Below are positions 30,261 through 41,672 of a DNA stretch of 64,000 nt, in pieces. A program made the position numbers and the translations under genes. Within the stretch, counting starts at the first letter, position 1. Each line of letters begins with the position of its first letter. The stretch covers positions 172,972 to 236,971 of the forward strand of contig NZ_JALIQS010000007.1 of the NCBI RefSeq assembly GCF_024704725.1, read 5' to 3'. A model generated the notes under the pieces. It made no database searches. It saw only the letters and a list, made by a program, of their open reading frames with translations, and had not been told where the DNA came from. This DNA comes from Shinella sp. CPCC 101442 (lineage in GTDB: Bacteria; Pseudomonadota; Alphaproteobacteria; Rhizobiales; Rhizobiaceae).

Positions 30261-31070
30261 TCAGCCCTTGCCCCGGTTCGGCGAGGAAAGCGCGCGGTCG
30301 CTGTCGGCCGCGATGAAGTCGAGAATGTGCATGACCGGCGCACTGCCGAGATATTGTTCGCGGATCGCGGCGGCATTGGTGCGGATCGAACCTTCGCCCT
30401 CGAAAATCTGTTTGAAAGCGCGACGCACTTCGTGGATCGTCGCCTTCTCGATGCCCGATCGGCTCATGCCCACGACATTCAGGCCGCCGAGAATGCCCGG
30501 ATTACCGTTCAGCATGCCATAGGGAATGACGTCGTAGGACACGGCCGAAAGGCCGCCGATGAAGGCATGGCGGCCGATACGGGTGAACTGGTGCACGGCC
30601 GAACCGCCACCAAGGATCACGCGGTCTTCGACAGTCACATGGCCGGCGAGCATCACATTGTTCGACATGATGATGTGATCGCCGAGCTGGCAATCGTGCG
30701 CAACGTGGGAATTGGCGAGGAACAGGTTGTTGTTGCCGACGACGGTCTTGCCGCCACCTTCAGTCGTGCCGGTGTTCATCGTCACGCCTTCGCGGATCAC
30801 GCACATCGAGCCCACGCTCAGCGTCGTCTCGGCGCCATCGTGGTGCACGCTCTGCGGATCCCCGCCGATCACGGCATTGGCGAAAATGCGCGTTCCACGG
30901 CCAACGACCGTGCGGCCTGTGACGACCACATGCGTCAGAAGCTCCACATCATCCTCGAGAACGACCTTGGCCCCGACATGGCAGAAGGGGCCGACGACGA
31001 CGTTCTCGCCGATGACCGCTCCGTCTTCCACGACGGAGAGCGGATGGATCTTCGCGCTTGCGGCAATCAT
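30261..31070 (-). CDS. lpxA: UDP-N-acetylglucosamine acyltransferase
   Basis: First lipid A enzyme, transferring 3-hydroxyacyl from ACP to UDP-GlcNAc. The 269-aa protein consists of hexapeptide repeats forming a left-handed beta helix ([20 protein letters not shown] onward), with the catalytic His in [14 protein letters not shown] (about 127). A C-terminal helical domain ends near [10 protein letters not shown]. It follows fabZ by one base. Confidence 0.97.
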   Translation of the reverse strand: MIAASAKIHPLSVVEDGAVIGENVVVGPFCHVGAKVVLEDDVELLTHVVVTGRTVVGRGTRIFANAVIGGDPQSVHHDGAETTLSVGSMCVIREGVTMNTGTTEGGGKTVVGNNNLFLANSHVAHDCQLGDHIIMSNNVMLAGHVTVEDRVILGGGSAVHQFTRIGRHAFIGGLSAVSYDVIPYGMLNGNPGILGGLNVVGMSRSGIEKATIHEVRRAFKQIFEGEGSIRTNAAAIREQYLGSAPVMHILDFIAADSDRALSSPNRGKG

Positions 31071-31071
31071 T

Positions 31072-31539
31072 TCAGGCGTCTTCCTTTTTCACGATCATCG
31101 CGCCGATATCAGCTTCCGCGACAAGTTGCCCATCAACTTTTGCGTCGCAATGAAACTTCCAGATATTGCCGCGCTGCTTCTGCTTTACGACATGGAACTC
31201 GACGCGGTCGCCGGGAACGACGGGCTTGCGGAAACGGGCATTATCGATCGTCATGAAATAAACGAGGTTCGAACCCGAACGCGATTTGCGCGCGCAGATC
31301 GCGCCGGCGGTCTGCGCCATGCCTTCGATGAGAAGGACGCCCGGCATGATCGGGTGATCGGGGAAATGGCCCATGAACTGGGGTTCGTTCACCGTGACGT
31401 TCTTGATGCCGATCGCCGAGTTGTCGTCATCGATCTCGATGATCTTGTCGACGAGCAGGAACGGATAGCGGTGGGGAAGCAGCGTGAGGATCTCACGCAA
31501 ATCAGCCACGCCGAGCGTCGCCTTGGTTTCTTCACTCAT
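31072..31539 (-). CDS. fabZ: 3-hydroxyacyl-ACP dehydratase FabZ
   Basis: Hot-dog-fold dehydratase of fatty-acid elongation, competing with LpxA and LpxD for 3-hydroxyacyl-ACP. The 155-aa protein has [13 protein letters not shown], the active-site H58 in [25 protein letters not shown] sequence, and E72. The start is ATG 31539, preceded by a GGGGG box; it overlaps the lpxD end by 8 bp. The longer in-frame extension is inside lpxD and is rejected. Confidence 0.97.
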   Translation of the reverse strand: MSEETKATLGVADLREILTLLPHRYPFLLVDKIIEIDDDNSAIGIKNVTVNEPQFMGHFPDHPIMPGVLLIEGMAQTAGAICARKSRSGSNLVYFMTIDNARFRKPVVPGDRVEFHVVKQKQRGNIWKFHCDAKVDGQLVAEADIGAMIVKKEDA

Positions 31540-32599
31540 CGTTGCCCCCCTTTTTCTGAACTCGAGTGCTGGAACGCATGGCGATTTCCGCCATGTCGCG
31601 CAGGAAATCGCGCATCGGGCGGGCCGGAACGCCGCCGTATTTCTCGCCCGCCGGAATATCGGCGACGACACCGCTCATGGCGGCGATCTGCACGCCATCC
31701 CCGATGGTGATGTGTCCGTTGATACCAGATGCGCCGCCGATCATTACGCCGTCGCCGATACGGGTGCTACCGGCGATGCCGACCTTGCTGACGATGCCGC
31801 AATGGCGGCCGATGCGCACGTTGTGGCCGACCTGGACCTGGTTGTCGATCTTGGTCCCCTCGCCGATCACGGTATCGTCCATCGTGCCACGGTCGATCGT
31901 CGTATTGGCGCCGATCTCGACATGATCCTGGATGATGACGCGGCCGATCTGCACGATCTTGATCATGCCCGGCTTGAGGCCTGGTGCATAACCAAAACCG
32001 TCCTGGCCGATGCGGGCGCCGGGATGAACAATGACATTGTTGCCGATGAGTGCGTATTGCACGGTCGCGCCCGCTGCAATCGTGCAGTCACGCCCGATCT
32101 TCACATCCGGTCCGATGACCGCACCAGCACCGATATGGCTGCCCTCGCCGATCTCCGCCCCCTTGCCGATGACGGCCATCGGCTCGACGCAAACGCCCGG
32201 TTCGAGACGTGCCGCGGGATCGACATAGGCTGCCGGTGAGATCGAGGCCGTGGCGGACGTCATCGCTTCCGGGCGCATCGCGGACGGATACAACAATTCG
32301 CCTGCGCGCGCGAAATCGGTGTGCGGACGCTTCGAGACAAGAACGGCAATATGATCAGGGATCAAGGCCGCAAGCGCGCGATCGCAGAGGATCGCGGACG
32401 CCTCGCTCGTCTCAAGCTCGGCGCGAAATTTGCGGGAGAGAATGTAGCAAAGATCGCCGTCTTTCGCCCGATTGACAGGCGAAACACTGCGCACGACGCG
32501 GTCGGCATGCGCAGCATCGGCAAGTTCCGCCCCAAGCGCGTCGGCCAGGTCACCCAGACGAATACCGTCGTGGGGCGGAAAAAACCGGGTATGTTCCAT
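31532..32599 (-). CDS. lpxD: UDP-3-O-acylglucosamine N-acyltransferase
   Basis: Third lipid A step, N-acylating UDP-3-O-acyl-glucosamine. The 355-aa protein has an N-terminal uridine-binding domain (about 1-110, [10 protein letters not shown]) and a hexapeptide-repeat beta helix (about 115-330) with the catalytic His in [13 protein letters not shown]. The start is ATG 32599 with GGAG 8 nt upstream; an in-frame TTG lies two codons earlier. It follows bamA by 50 bp, the usual bamA-lpxD-fabZ-lpxA order. Confidence 0.97.
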   Translation of the reverse strand: MEHTRFFPPHDGIRLGDLADALGAELADAAHADRVVRSVSPVNRAKDGDLCYILSRKFRAELETSEASAILCDRALAALIPDHIAVLVSKRPHTDFARAGELLYPSAMRPEAMTSATASISPAAYVDPAARLEPGVCVEPMAVIGKGAEIGEGSHIGAGAVIGPDVKIGRDCTIAAGATVQYALIGNNVIVHPGARIGQDGFGYAPGLKPGMIKIVQIGRVIIQDHVEIGANTTIDRGTMDDTVIGEGTKIDNQVQVGHNVRIGRHCGIVSKVGIAGSTRIGDGVMIGGASGINGHITIGDGVQIAAMSGVVADIPAGEKYGGVPARPMRDFLRDMAEIAMRSSTRVQKKGGNDE

Positions 32600-32649
32600 C
32601 GGCAAGACTCCAGAACGTCTGTGTTCTCTGAGGTTCTGGACGGCCGTCG

Positions 32650-34980
32650 TCAGAACTGCGTCGCGATGCCGAACTTGAAGCGCTGAACTTCGTCAAACTC
32701 TTCCTTCTTGATCGGAATAGCATAGTCGAAGCGCAGCGGGCCGAACGGCGAAGCCCAGATCACGCTGGCGCCGACAGAGGCGCGCAGGCTCATGTCAGTA
32801 CCCTTGAGCTTGTCCGCCGCCACAGTCTTGACGTCGTTTCCGTACAGCGTACCGGCATCGACGAAGACTGCACCACGGAAACCGGAGTCGCGCGGAATGC
32901 CGGGGATCGGGAACGATGCTTCGGCCGAGGCAGTAAAGTAGGTCGTACCGCCGATCGTGTCGCCCGTCGAGGTCGCGCGCGGACCGATGCCGCCCGACTC
33001 GAAGCCGCGCAAGTCGTTGGCCGAGAGCGTGAACTGGTCATAGACCCGCGTCGTGCCGAAGCCCCACATGTGGCCGCCGCTCACCGCGACGGAGCCGATG
33101 ACGTCGGCCTCTTCCATCAACGTATGGAAATAACGCGCCTTACCGTAGATCTTGTAGTATTCGGAGTCGCCACCGAGACCAGCCACTTCCTGTGTGATCT
33201 GGGCATAGATACCCTCACGCGGCAGTGTGCGATCGTCGACCGTATCGTAGGTCAGGCTATGGGCGACGGCAGAACGCACCCATGGGCCATTGTTCACAAC
33301 ATCCTGATACGGCGTGGACAGCTCGTCGAGATCGCTGGAATTGTAGTCCAGGCGCGCATAGCTGTAGCGCAGCGTCGTCGAGAGGTCTTCGGTGATCGGC
33401 GCCGTTACGCGCAGATTGAAGCCCTTCGTGTTGAGCGTGTAGTAATCTTCGCTCTCGTCCTTATTGCTGAAGATGTCGAAACCTGCAGCAAGGCGATAGC
33501 CGAGGAAATACGGCTCGGTGAACGACAGGGAGTAGTCGCGTGTATTCCGACCCGTACCTGCGGACACGCGAATATACTGGCCGCGACCGAGGAAGTTTTT
33601 CTCTTCGATGGACGCTTCGATCTTGAAGCCACCGTTGTTACCCGTTTCGTAACCGGCGCCGATACCGAATGAACCGGTCGACTGGTCCTGAACGTCGACA
33701 ACGAGCACGACGCGGTCGGACTGGCTGCCCGGAGCGGTCGTGACATTGACGGCCGAGAAGTAGCCGAGCGCTTCCAGGCGACGCTTGGCGCGCGTCACGA
33801 CTTCCTGGTTGAAGGCATCGCCTTCACCGATGTCGAATTCGCGGCGGATGACGTAGTCACGCGTGCGGGTGTTGCCGCGGATTTCGATGCGCTCGACATA
33901 GGCGCGCTCGCCCTGGTCGACGAGGTAGTCGACGGCGATCGTGCCGTTGCCGAGGTCACGGTTGCCGCGCGGCGTCACGCGGGCGAACGGGTAGCCGCTG
34001 GCAGCGACGCGCTGGGAAATAGCGGACATCGTGTCCTGCACGTCCTTGGCGCGATAGGTCTTGCCTTCGCGGGTCTCGACGAGACCCTTCAGCTCTTCCG
34101 GATCGATGCCTTCGACGGTCGATTCGACATTCACGCCACCGAAATTGTAACGCTGGCCTTCGTCCACAGTGAAGGTGACGACATATTCGTTGGACGCTTC
34201 GTCAAGCACCGCTTCCGACGAGACGACCTGGAAGTCGGCATAGCCGTTGTTGAAGTAGAACTGGCGCAGCGCCTCTTCGTCGGCGCGCAGCTTCTCTTCG
34301 CTGTAGACGTCCTTACGGGTCAGGAACGACAGGAAGTTCGACTTCTTGGTGACGATGACCGCCTTCAGACGGCCATTGCTGTAGGCCTGGTTACCCACGA
34401 AATTGATCTGAGAAATCTTCGTGCGATCACCCTCATCGACGACGAAGGCGAGGTTCACGCGACCATTGCCGAGCGGATGGGTCTGTGTGGTGACCGTCGC
34501 GTCGCTGCGGCCGATCGAGGCATAGGCGTCGCGAATCGTCTGCTTGTCGGCCTCGATAGCGGTTTCGCTGTACGGGCCAAGCGACTGCGAGCGCAGAAGA
34601 CCGACCAGCTTCTCATCCTTGATCTTGCGGTTGCCGTTGATGACGACCTGATTGATCAGCTGGTTTTCATTGACGGTGACGAGGAGCGTGCTGCCGGAAA
34701 CCGAAATCTTCACATCCGAGAAATAACCGGTCGCGAAGAGACGGCGCACGGAGGCGTCGATATCGGCGTTCGAGAAGGCCTTGCCCGGCACGATGGTGAC
34801 GTTGGCCTTGACCGTTTCGGCACTCACACGGTCCGCACCGCGAACCTGGATGCTGCGGATCGTGGCCGCTTCCGCGACGGATGCGGAGACAAGCGTGGCA
34901 AAAGAGCCGCCCGTGACAACCATACTAGCCGACAATGCAACGGCCGACACGGCGTTCAAAAAGTTTGAACCAGCTTTCAT
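32650..34980 (-). CDS. bamA: outer membrane protein assembly factor BamA
   Basis: Omp85-family insertase for outer-membrane beta-barrel proteins. The roughly 776-aa protein has a Sec signal peptide (cleavage near [10 protein letters not shown], about residue 38-40), five POTRA domains (to about 430) and a C-terminal 16-stranded barrel. The barrel includes the VRGF-like lid motif as DLRGFESGG and ends with phenylalanine (FKFGIATQF), the outer-membrane signature. Start choice: ATG 34980, or GTG 34986 which has AAGG at better spacing. It lies 232 bp after rseP on the same strand, in a gap holding a small hairpin (35110-35125). Confidence 0.97.
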   Translation of the reverse strand: MKAGSNFLNAVSAVALSASMVVTGGSFATLVSASVAEAATIRSIQVRGADRVSAETVKANVTIVPGKAFSNADIDASVRRLFATGYFSDVKISVSGSTLLVTVNENQLINQVVINGNRKIKDEKLVGLLRSQSLGPYSETAIEADKQTIRDAYASIGRSDATVTTQTHPLGNGRVNLAFVVDEGDRTKISQINFVGNQAYSNGRLKAVIVTKKSNFLSFLTRKDVYSEEKLRADEEALRQFYFNNGYADFQVVSSEAVLDEASNEYVVTFTVDEGQRYNFGGVNVESTVEGIDPEELKGLVETREGKTYRAKDVQDTMSAISQRVAASGYPFARVTPRGNRDLGNGTIAVDYLVDQGERAYVERIEIRGNTRTRDYVIRREFDIGEGDAFNQEVVTRAKRRLEALGYFSAVNVTTAPGSQSDRVVLVVDVQDQSTGSFGIGAGYETGNNGGFKIEASIEEKNFLGRGQYIRVSAGTGRNTRDYSLSFTEPYFLGYRLAAGFDIFSNKDESEDYYTLNTKGFNLRVTAPITEDLSTTLRYSYARLDYNSSDLDELSTPYQDVVNNGPWVRSAVAHSLTYDTVDDRTLPREGIYAQITQEVAGLGGDSEYYKIYGKARYFHTLMEEADVIGSVAVSGGHMWGFGTTRVYDQFTLSANDLRGFESGGIGPRATSTGDTIGGTTYFTASAEASFPIPGIPRDSGFRGAVFVDAGTLYGNDVKTVAADKLKGTDMSLRASVGASVIWASPFGPLRFDYAIPIKKEEFDEVQRFKFGIATQF

Positions 34981-35218
34981 CTTCACTACTTACCTTCGTT
35001 TCAACGTCCCGGCGGGCGTGCACCCGAGTCCGGTCACGTTTGCCGTTTTAACCGCTTTTGCCATACAAGCAAGGTCACGCGTTAATTTCTGTTTACTTCA
35101 ATTCAAACCGTGGCCCTAAGGCCACTACCTGAGTTTCATTACGGTAAACAGACCCTTAGCATTCACACTTGCGGCAAGCGGCTCCCCTTATATTCCTCAC
35201 CCGGCTCAGCCGGCACTC

Positions 35219-36352
35219 TCAGCCCAGAAGCATCGAAATATCGTTCCAGGTCGCAAAGACCATCAGCATGAGCACCAGCGCCATGCCGATGCGAAATGCG
35301 ATCTCTTGCGCCCCGGGCCCGACAGGTCTGCCCCGGATAGCTTCCACCGCATAGAACATCAGATGGCCGCCATCAAGTACCGGAACCGGCATCAGGTTCA
35401 AAAGTCCAATGGAAACAGAGAGAACGGCAGCCAGCTGCAGCACAGCGGCAACACCGAGCGTCGCCATCTGGCCGGAAGCCTGCGCCACACGGATGGGACC
35501 ACCGAGTTGATCGGCCTTCATGCGGCCCATCACGAGGTTCGACAGATAGTCGAACGTGCCCGTCACGATATGCCAGCTCTGGATGACGCCTTGCCCTATC
35601 GATTCGAGCGGACCGTATTCCACGACCCGGAAATTGCCGGTTTCCTGGTTGGTGACGATGCCGATCAGGCCGAGCTCGATCTTGTTGCCGAACTGGTCGG
35701 TGATCTCGCTGCGCTGCGGCGTCATCGGCAGGTCGAGATCCGCACCGTCGCGGCGCACCGTCACGGTGATCTTCAGTTCCGGCCTTACGCTGACATAGCG
35801 GCGCACATCGTCGAAGGTCACCACCGGATTGCCGTCGAGAGCGACGAGCAGGTCGCCGGGGCGGACACCTGCGGCCTCCGCAGCGCTGCCGGGGCGCACT
35901 TCTGCGACGATCGGGTCGGCGACCTGCCGGCCATAGATGGAAAACATCACTGCGAAGATAGCGATGGCCAGGATGAAATTGGCGATGGGGCCGGCTGCAA
36001 CCGTGATGGCGCGTTTCCACAAGGCCGCACCAAGGAACGTGCGCTTGCGCTCGGCCTCTGGCAGCGCGGCCAGCGCGTCATAGTCCGGAATGGAGGCCGC
36101 ATCTTCGTCCCCGAGAAACTTCACATAGCCACCGAGGGGAATCGCCGAAAGCTTCCAGCGCGTGCCATGCCTGTCGTTGAAGCCGATGATTTCAGGACCG
36201 AAGCCGATGGAAAAAGCGGTGATACCGATTCCCGACCAGCGGCCGGCCAGATAATGCCCCAGCTCGTGGATGAAGACGATCAGCGTCAGCACGATCAGGA
36301 AGGGAACGATATAGCCCGTCAAGAAACCGACGGAGCTAGCCAGCATGTCCAT
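35219..36352 (-). CDS. rseP: RIP zinc metalloprotease RseP
   Basis: Site-2-type intramembrane protease that cleaves membrane-anchored regulators such as anti-sigma factors. The 377-aa protein has the zinc motif HELGH (H29-H33) in the first membrane helix. A PDZ domain (about 125-205, VRPGDLLVALDGNPVV) follows, then the third-ligand motif LNLMPVPVLDGGHL in a later helix, and a C-terminal helix. ATG 36352 has GGGGA upstream. It lies between cdsA and bamA, the conserved envelope-biogenesis order. Confidence 0.97.
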   Translation of the reverse strand: MDMLASSVGFLTGYIVPFLIVLTLIVFIHELGHYLAGRWSGIGITAFSIGFGPEIIGFNDRHGTRWKLSAIPLGGYVKFLGDEDAASIPDYDALAALPEAERKRTFLGAALWKRAITVAAGPIANFILAIAIFAVMFSIYGRQVADPIVAEVRPGSAAEAAGVRPGDLLVALDGNPVVTFDDVRRYVSVRPELKITVTVRRDGADLDLPMTPQRSEITDQFGNKIELGLIGIVTNQETGNFRVVEYGPLESIGQGVIQSWHIVTGTFDYLSNLVMGRMKADQLGGPIRVAQASGQMATLGVAAVLQLAAVLSVSIGLLNLMPVPVLDGGHLMFYAVEAIRGRPVGPGAQEIAFRIGMALVLMLMVFATWNDISMLLG

Positions 36353-36387
36353 GATTCAGTCCCCAGTCATTCGTGAGTACGTGCGGC

Positions 36388-37221
36388 TCACGGGCCAAAG
36401 AGAAACACGCCGGCTGGCGCGTTTGCGGCCCCCGACACGATCGTATTGCCAATTGCAATGAGGAACGCGGCGAAGCAGGCGAAAACAAGGCCATCGACGC
36501 GATCCATGACGCCGCCGTGGCCCGGAATGAGACGGCTGGAATCCTTCACGCCGAACCGGCGCTTGATGAAGGATTCGAAGAGGTCGCCGATCTGGCTGCA
36601 AACGGACAGGATGAGCGCGATGACCGGGATCCACACCCCGTTCAGCGGGAAGAAGGCGGCATAGACCAGCGTGCCGGCAATGACGGCCGAAACCGCGCCG
36701 CCGATGGCGCCTGACCAGGTCTTGCCCGGCGAGATCGGCGGCGCCAGCTTTGGGCCACCGATGGCGCGTCCCACAAAATAGGCCAGGATATCCGTCGCCC
36801 AGACGACGGCGAAGATGAAGATCATCGCTGCGAAGCCTTCGCCGCCGTCGCCACGGATGAAGGCGAGCGAGATCGCCGTCAGACCCGAATAGACGATGCC
36901 ACCCGGCAGCCAGCCGCTCTTCGTGAAGGCGAAGGCATAGAGAATGCTGATGACGGTCGCGCCGATAAGCACCGGCAGCGCCAGTTCATCGAAACCGAAA
37001 ATGACGAGGCCGGCAATGCCGGCGACGGTTGCCCATCCGAAGGCGTTGCCGCGGAAATCCGAATCGGGAAGCCGCGTGATCGTCGACCACTCGTAATAGA
37101 CGAGGACGGAGATCGCGGCGGCGAGCAGGCGGAAGGCAAAGCCCCCGTACCAGGTGGCGGCGAGAACGGCGGCGGCAAGCACGATGCCGGAGATGACGCG
37201 CAGACGGAGTTCACTCTGCAT
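36388..37221 (-). CDS. cdsA: phosphatidate cytidylyltransferase
   Basis: Makes CDP-diacylglycerol, the precursor of all phospholipids, in the inner membrane. The 277-aa protein has about eight membrane helices and the C-terminal CdsA signature (SPGKTWSGAIGG with the later KRRFGVKDSSRLIPGHGGVMDRVDG stretch, about 180-245). ATG 37221 overlaps the uppS stop by one base (TGATG); a GTG one codon earlier is also in frame. It is co-transcribed with uppS. Confidence 0.96.
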   Translation of the reverse strand: MQSELRLRVISGIVLAAAVLAATWYGGFAFRLLAAAISVLVYYEWSTITRLPDSDFRGNAFGWATVAGIAGLVIFGFDELALPVLIGATVISILYAFAFTKSGWLPGGIVYSGLTAISLAFIRGDGGEGFAAMIFIFAVVWATDILAYFVGRAIGGPKLAPPISPGKTWSGAIGGAVSAVIAGTLVYAAFFPLNGVWIPVIALILSVCSQIGDLFESFIKRRFGVKDSSRLIPGHGGVMDRVDGLVFACFAAFLIAIGNTIVSGAANAPAGVFLFGP

Positions 37222-37967
37222 CACGAACCAACCGCAAGCGTGGGCGCAGGCTGCAGGCCGCCGAAACGGCGTTCGCGCGCGGCGTAACGCGCCAGCGCCG
37301 CGCGAAACGTATCGCGCGAAAAATCAGGCCAGAATTCGGGAACGAACATCAGTTCGGAATAGGCCGCCTGCCAGAGCAGGAAGTTCGACAGACGCTCCTC
37401 GCCGCTGGTGCGGATGATGAGGTCGGGATCGGGAATGCCGGCCGTGTCGAGTGAGGCGCCGATCCGTTCGGATGTCAGCTGCGACGGATCGAGACGTCCG
37501 GCCGCAACCTCTTCGGCAAGCTTGCGCATCGTGCGGGCGATCTCGTCTCGAGCGCCGTAATTGAAGGCGATGACCAGCGTGATACCGGAATTGCCGCGCG
37601 TCGTCTCTTCGGCTTCCAGAAGCAGCGGCAGGATGTCGCTCGAGAGATTGGCCCGATCGCCGATGACGCGGATGCGGACATCCTGCTTGTGCAAGATGGC
37701 GAGGTCACGCCGGATGAAGGTCTTCAAAAGCCCCATGAGGTCCGAAACCTCGCTTTCCGGCCGGTTCCAGTTCTCCGAGGAGAAAGCGAACAGCGTAAGA
37801 TAGGAGACGCCGCATTCGGCAGCCGTCTTAACCGCCTCGCGCACGGCCTCGACGCCTTTGCGGTGCCCCATGGCACGCGGTAGGCCGCGTGCATTCGCCC
37901 AGCGTCCGTTGCCATCCATGATGATGGCGACGTGTGCCGGTACGGTGCTGGGCGAAAGCTGATTCAT
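37221..37967 (-). CDS. uppS: isoprenyl (undecaprenyl) diphosphate synthase
   Basis: Cis-prenyltransferase producing the C55 carrier lipid for peptidoglycan and O-antigen. The 248-aa protein has the catalytic Asp in [12 protein letters not shown] (D18), [14 protein letters not shown], and the C-terminal [19 protein letters not shown] and [12 protein letters not shown] blocks. The start is ATG 37967 (MNQLSP); an in-frame TTG two codons upstream is less likely. It lies between frr and cdsA. Confidence 0.97.
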   Translation of the reverse strand: MNQLSPSTVPAHVAIIMDGNGRWANARGLPRAMGHRKGVEAVREAVKTAAECGVSYLTLFAFSSENWNRPESEVSDLMGLLKTFIRRDLAILHKQDVRIRVIGDRANLSSDILPLLLEAEETTRGNSGITLVIAFNYGARDEIARTMRKLAEEVAAGRLDPSQLTSERIGASLDTAGIPDPDLIIRTSGEERLSNFLLWQAAYSELMFVPEFWPDFSRDTFRAALARYAARERRFGGLQPAPTLAVGS

Positions 37968-38008
37968 GGGCAATCCGGAAAAGAGAAAAAATGCAGGTGG
38001 CAGAAGCC

Positions 38009-38569
38009 TTAAACCTGCATGATTTCTCTTTCCTTCTCGGCAAGCAAGCGATCGACGTCCAAAATCGTGTCGTCCGTCATCTTCTGCACCTTTTCGGATT
38101 GGGCACGGCTCAGGTCCTGACCAATACTGCCATCCTTTTCGGCTTTCTTAAGGTCATCCATACCGTCGCGGCGCACGTGACGGATCGCCACCTTGGCCTT
38201 TTCGGCATAGTCGTGCGCGACCTTCACAAGCGACTTGCGGCGCTCTTCGTTGAGTTCCGGCAGCGGGATGCGCAGGTTCTGGCCGTCGATGATCGGGTTG
38301 AGGCCGAGATTCGATTCGCGGATGCCGCGCTCGACGGCGCCGACCATGCCCTTGTCCCAGACGGAGACCGACAACATGCGCGGCTCGGGAACCGAGATGT
38401 TGGCGACCTGGTTCAGCGGCACGCGCGAACCATAGGCTTCGACCTGTACCGGGTCGAGCACGTTGGCCGAGGCGCGACCGGTGCGCAGCGACGCAATGTC
38501 GTTCTTGTAGGCTGTGATCGCGCCATCCATACGACGCTTCAGTTCCTTCAGGTCAATACCTTCACTCAT
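38009..38569 (-). CDS. frr: ribosome recycling factor
   Basis: Works with EF-G to split post-termination ribosomes. The 186-aa protein has the exact family length, with the long helices of domain I ([25 protein letters not shown] and the C-terminal helix with [10 protein letters not shown] and [12 protein letters not shown]) and the small domain II (about 30-105). ATG 38569 is the chosen start. It lies 59 bp after pyrH; rpsB-tsf-pyrH-frr is a near-universal order. Confidence 0.98.
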   Translation of the reverse strand: MSEGIDLKELKRRMDGAITAYKNDIASLRTGRASANVLDPVQVEAYGSRVPLNQVANISVPEPRMLSVSVWDKGMVGAVERGIRESNLGLNPIIDGQNLRIPLPELNEERRKSLVKVAHDYAEKAKVAIRHVRRDGMDDLKKAEKDGSIGQDLSRAQSEKVQKMTDDTILDVDRLLAEKEREIMQV

Positions 38570-38628
38570 CGGAATACTCCCATTGTCATTCAGCGGCTGC
38601 ACGCGTCCAGCGTGCGCCGACGTGAGAA

Positions 38629-39351
38629 TCAGTTGTCGGTTACGATGGTCCCGCGTCCGCCACCGGTCAATATTTCTGCAAAACCACCCTTTTCATGAAT
38701 GGAGAAGACGATGATCGGGATATGGTTTTCACGCGCCAGCGCGACGGCCGCGACGTCCATGACGGCGAGGCCCTTTTCCAGCACTTCGCTGTGCGTCAGG
38801 CGGTCGAAACGGGTGGCATCGGGGTCCTTCTTCGGGTCGGCGGAATAGATGCCGTCGACCTGGGTGCCCTTGAAGATCGCCTCCGCGCCCATTTCGGCAG
38901 CGCGAAGGGCCGCGGCGGAATCCGTCGTGAAGAACGGGTTGCCCGTGCCGCCGGCAAAGATCACCACGCGGCCGAGCGACAGATGGTAGAGCGTCGCGCG
39001 TTGCGAAAAGCTTTCGCAGATTTCCGGCATGGCGATGGCCGAGAGGACGACCGTGTCGATGTCGAGTTTGCGCAGCGACGTTGCGAGCGCAAGCGCGTTG
39101 ATGATGGTCGCCAGCATGCCCATGTGGTCGCCCGTGACGCGATCGCCGCCCTTGGAGGCAACGGCCACGCCGCGGAAAATGTTGCCGCCGCCGACGACGA
39201 CGCCGACTTCGACGCCGAGCGCTCGGGCATCGGCGATATCGGAGGCGATGCGGTCTGCCACGGCGACGTCGATGCCGAAGCCCTGCGAGCCCATCAGCGC
39301 CTCGCCGGAGGCTTTCAGCAGAACACGTTTATAGATTGGCTTGGCCGTCAT
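38629..39351 (-). CDS. pyrH: uridylate kinase
   Basis: Phosphorylates UMP to UDP as a hexamer regulated by GTP and UTP. The 240-aa protein belongs to the amino-acid-kinase fold, with [13 protein letters not shown] at the N-terminus, [11 protein letters not shown], the [19 protein letters not shown] loop and [15 protein letters not shown] 39351 has AGGAG 6 nt upstream; longer in-frame sequence is non-homologous. It lies 204 bp after tsf, with a strong hairpin between them. Confidence 0.98.
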   Translation of the reverse strand: MTAKPIYKRVLLKASGEALMGSQGFGIDVAVADRIASDIADARALGVEVGVVVGGGNIFRGVAVASKGGDRVTGDHMGMLATIINALALATSLRKLDIDTVVLSAIAMPEICESFSQRATLYHLSLGRVVIFAGGTGNPFFTTDSAAALRAAEMGAEAIFKGTQVDGIYSADPKKDPDATRFDRLTHSEVLEKGLAVMDVAAVALARENHIPIIVFSIHEKGGFAEILTGGGRGTIVTDN

Positions 39352-39482
39352 TGTCGCTCCTGAACTCGTGCACCTGCTCACCCGAACCGACTGCCGGGCG
39401 GCAACCGGGGCGGTTGCGCAGGAGGCAGCCATGGCCGCAGAGAAATTTCGGGGCAGGCATATCGGCAAGCCGGATACACGAA

Positions 39483-39508
39483 GGGCGCCGCGTTGTCACG
39501 CGGCGCCC
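39483..39508. terminator. GC-rich hairpin between tsf and pyrH
   Basis: Ten-base-pair stem (39483-39492 with 39499-39508) and a 6-nt loop. On the minus strand only TTCGTG follows, so it would be a weak terminator or an RNA-processing/attenuation hairpin for the rpsB-tsf transcript. The T-rich flank is on the plus side, where no gene needs it. Confidence 0.45.
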
Positions 39509-39555
39509 AATTGTTTTCCCAAATGGACCGTCTATTTCCCAAGAAGAATGGGAAA

Positions 39556-40482
39556 TCAGCCCTTGGCGACGGCTGCGACTTCGGCTGCGAAGTCCGACTC
39601 TTCCTTTTCGACGCCTTCGCCGAGAAGGAGGCGGGCCATGCCGACGACTTCGATCGGCGCGCCGACGGTCTTTTCAGCTTCCTTGACGGCAGCGCCGACG
39701 GTCAGGTCGGGGTTCATGACGAAGGCCTGCGACAGCAGGGCGACTTCTTCGAAGAACTTGCGCATGCGGCCTTCGACCATCTTCTCGATGATGGCGTCCG
39801 GCTTGCCGGAGGCGCGCGACTGCTCGATGAAGACGTTGCGTTCGCGCTCGGCGACGGCAGCGTCGACTTCTTCGGCGCGGATGGCGAGCGGAGCCGTTGC
39901 AGCGATGTGCATGGCAACCTGGCGGCCGATGGCGGTCAGGGCTTCCTTGTCGCCGGTCGACTTCAGCGCGACGAGAACGCCGAGCTTGCCGAGGCGGTCA
40001 GCGGCAGCGTTGTGGATATAGGTCGCAACAACGCCGTCTTCGACCGACAGCAGGACCGAGCGGCGCAGGTTCATGTTTTCGCCGATGGTGGCGACAGCGT
40101 CCTTGATCGTATCGGAAACCGACTTGCCGGTCGCCGGATAGGTGGCAGCAGCAACGGCTTCAACGGTGCCATCGGTGGTCAGCGCGACGTCGGCAATGCC
40201 GCGGACGATCGTCTGGAAGGCGTCGTTACGGGCAACGAAGTCGGTTTCGGAGTTGACTTCGACGACGACGGCCTTGGTGCCGGCGCTGGCGATGCCGATG
40301 AGACCTTCGGCAGCCGTGCGGCCCGACTTCTTGTCGGCCTTGGCGATGCCCTTGGCGCGCAGCCAGTCGATTGCCGCTTCGATGTCGCCGTTGTTTTCAG
40401 CCAGCGCCCTCTTGCAGTCCATCATGCCTGCGCCGGACTTTTCGCGCAGTTCCTTCACCAGTGCAGCGGTGATTTCAGCCAT
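39556..40482 (-). CDS. tsf: elongation factor Ts
   Basis: Nucleotide exchange factor for EF-Tu. The 308-aa protein has the N-terminal UBA-like domain ([27 protein letters not shown]), the conserved [13 protein letters not shown] core motif (about 78-92), and the coiled-coil/dimerisation subdomains. It lies downstream of rpsB with a 240-bp gap, larger than usual, containing a hairpin that could lower or time its expression relative to rpsB. Confidence 0.98.
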   Translation of the reverse strand: MAEITAALVKELREKSGAGMMDCKRALAENNGDIEAAIDWLRAKGIAKADKKSGRTAAEGLIGIASAGTKAVVVEVNSETDFVARNDAFQTIVRGIADVALTTDGTVEAVAAATYPATGKSVSDTIKDAVATIGENMNLRRSVLLSVEDGVVATYIHNAAADRLGKLGVLVALKSTGDKEALTAIGRQVAMHIAATAPLAIRAEEVDAAVAERERNVFIEQSRASGKPDAIIEKMVEGRMRKFFEEVALLSQAFVMNPDLTVGAAVKEAEKTVGAPIEVVGMARLLLGEGVEKEESDFAAEVAAVAKG

Positions 40483-40647
40483 TGTGAGCCTCTTGTCGGT
40501 TGTTGCGTGCCGCCGGAAAACCTCGGCGAACTCAAGGTTTTGGGAACGAATGTACCCGGAAATATGACAGGGTGATGAAGATCACCGCTGGCCTGCCGCC
40601 TCAACCGCCATCGGAAAGAGAGCGGGCATGCAGGACCTTTAAACAAG

Positions 40648-40678
40648 CCGAGGCCAGGGATCGTCTCTCTGGCCTCGG
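40648..40678 (-). terminator. hairpin between rpsB and tsf (attenuator or terminator)
   Basis: CCGAGGCCAG (40648-40657) and CTGGCCTCGG (40669-40678) form a perfect 10-bp stem with an 11-nt loop; on the minus strand CTTGTTTAAA follows. It lies 45 bp past the rpsB stop. Its T-tract is short, so partial termination is likely rather than complete. Confidence 0.5.
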
Positions 40679-40722
40679 TTGGATAGGAAAGCAGGAGCGA
40701 CGGCGTCGCTCCGACCTTTGCC

Positions 40723-41484
40723 TTACGCTTCGGCTTCGAGAGCCGGCTCGACCGGTACTTCAGCCGAGGCGCCGAGGTCACGGCCCGATGCGCCCTGCTG
40801 GCGCGCGATGCCGTCGATGGCAGCGCGGGCGATCAGGTCGCAGTAGAGGGCGATGGCGCGCGAGGCGTCGTCGTTGCCGGGGATCGGGAAGTCGATCGGG
40901 TCCGGATCGCAGTTCGAGTCGATCACGGCGACGACCGGAATGCCAAGCCGCTTGGCTTCTTCGATCGCGATCGATTCCTTGTTGGTGTCGATGATGAACA
41001 TCAGGTCCGGCGTGCCGCCCATGTCGCGGATACCGCCGAGAGCCTTTTCAAGCTTTTCGCGTTCGCGCTCGAGGGTCAGGCGTTCCTTCTTCGAATAGCC
41101 GGAGCCTTCCGAAGCGAGGATTTCGTCGAGCTTGCGCAGGCGCTGGATCGAGTTGGAGATCGTCTTCCAGTTCGTCAGCATGCCGCCGAGCCAGCGGGCG
41201 TTGACGTAATACTGGGCCGAACGCTTGGCAGCGTCGGCGATGATGTCGGACGCCTGGCGCTTCGTGCCAACGAACAGAACGCGGCCGCCGCCGGCAACCG
41301 TGTCGGACACGACCTGAAGGGCGCGCGACAGCATCGGAACGGTCTGCGCAAGGTCGATGATGTGAACGTTGTTACGATCGCCGAAGATGTACGGCTTCAT
41401 CTTCGGATTCCAGCGGTGGGTCTGGTGGCCGAAGTGAATGCCGGCTTCGAGAAGCTGGCGCATAGAGAAATCGGGCAATGCCAT
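40723..41484 (-). CDS. rpsB: 30S ribosomal protein S2
   Basis: Small-subunit protein S2, 253 aa. It shows [27 protein letters not shown] at the N-terminus, [10 protein letters not shown], the [11 protein letters not shown] block and the C-terminal [26 protein letters not shown] signature. A short acidic/Ala-rich tail ([11 protein letters not shown]) ends the protein. It is the first gene of the rpsB-tsf-pyrH-frr series. The 188 bp to the EipB gene hold its promoter and an inverted repeat (GCGGCCCTT with AAGGGCCGC, about 41603-41645). Confidence 0.98.
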   Translation of the reverse strand: MALPDFSMRQLLEAGIHFGHQTHRWNPKMKPYIFGDRNNVHIIDLAQTVPMLSRALQVVSDTVAGGGRVLFVGTKRQASDIIADAAKRSAQYYVNARWLGGMLTNWKTISNSIQRLRKLDEILASEGSGYSKKERLTLEREREKLEKALGGIRDMGGTPDLMFIIDTNKESIAIEEAKRLGIPVVAVIDSNCDPDPIDFPIPGNDDASRAIALYCDLIARAAIDGIARQQGASGRDLGASAEVPVEPALEAEA

Positions 41485-41672
41485 GCCTAGTTATCCTTTT
41501 CCGGTTGAACCTCCGCAAGGCGAACAGCACTTCCTGGGAAATGCCACCGGGCGGAACGGTCCGGATTTCTCCCGGACAATCCCAAGCCTCACGTGTGGAA
41601 TGAGCGGCCCTTTACCCCCAGTTTCCCGGTAAATCAAGGGCCGCGGGTTAAAAAACGCTCAAAGGGCCGCGC

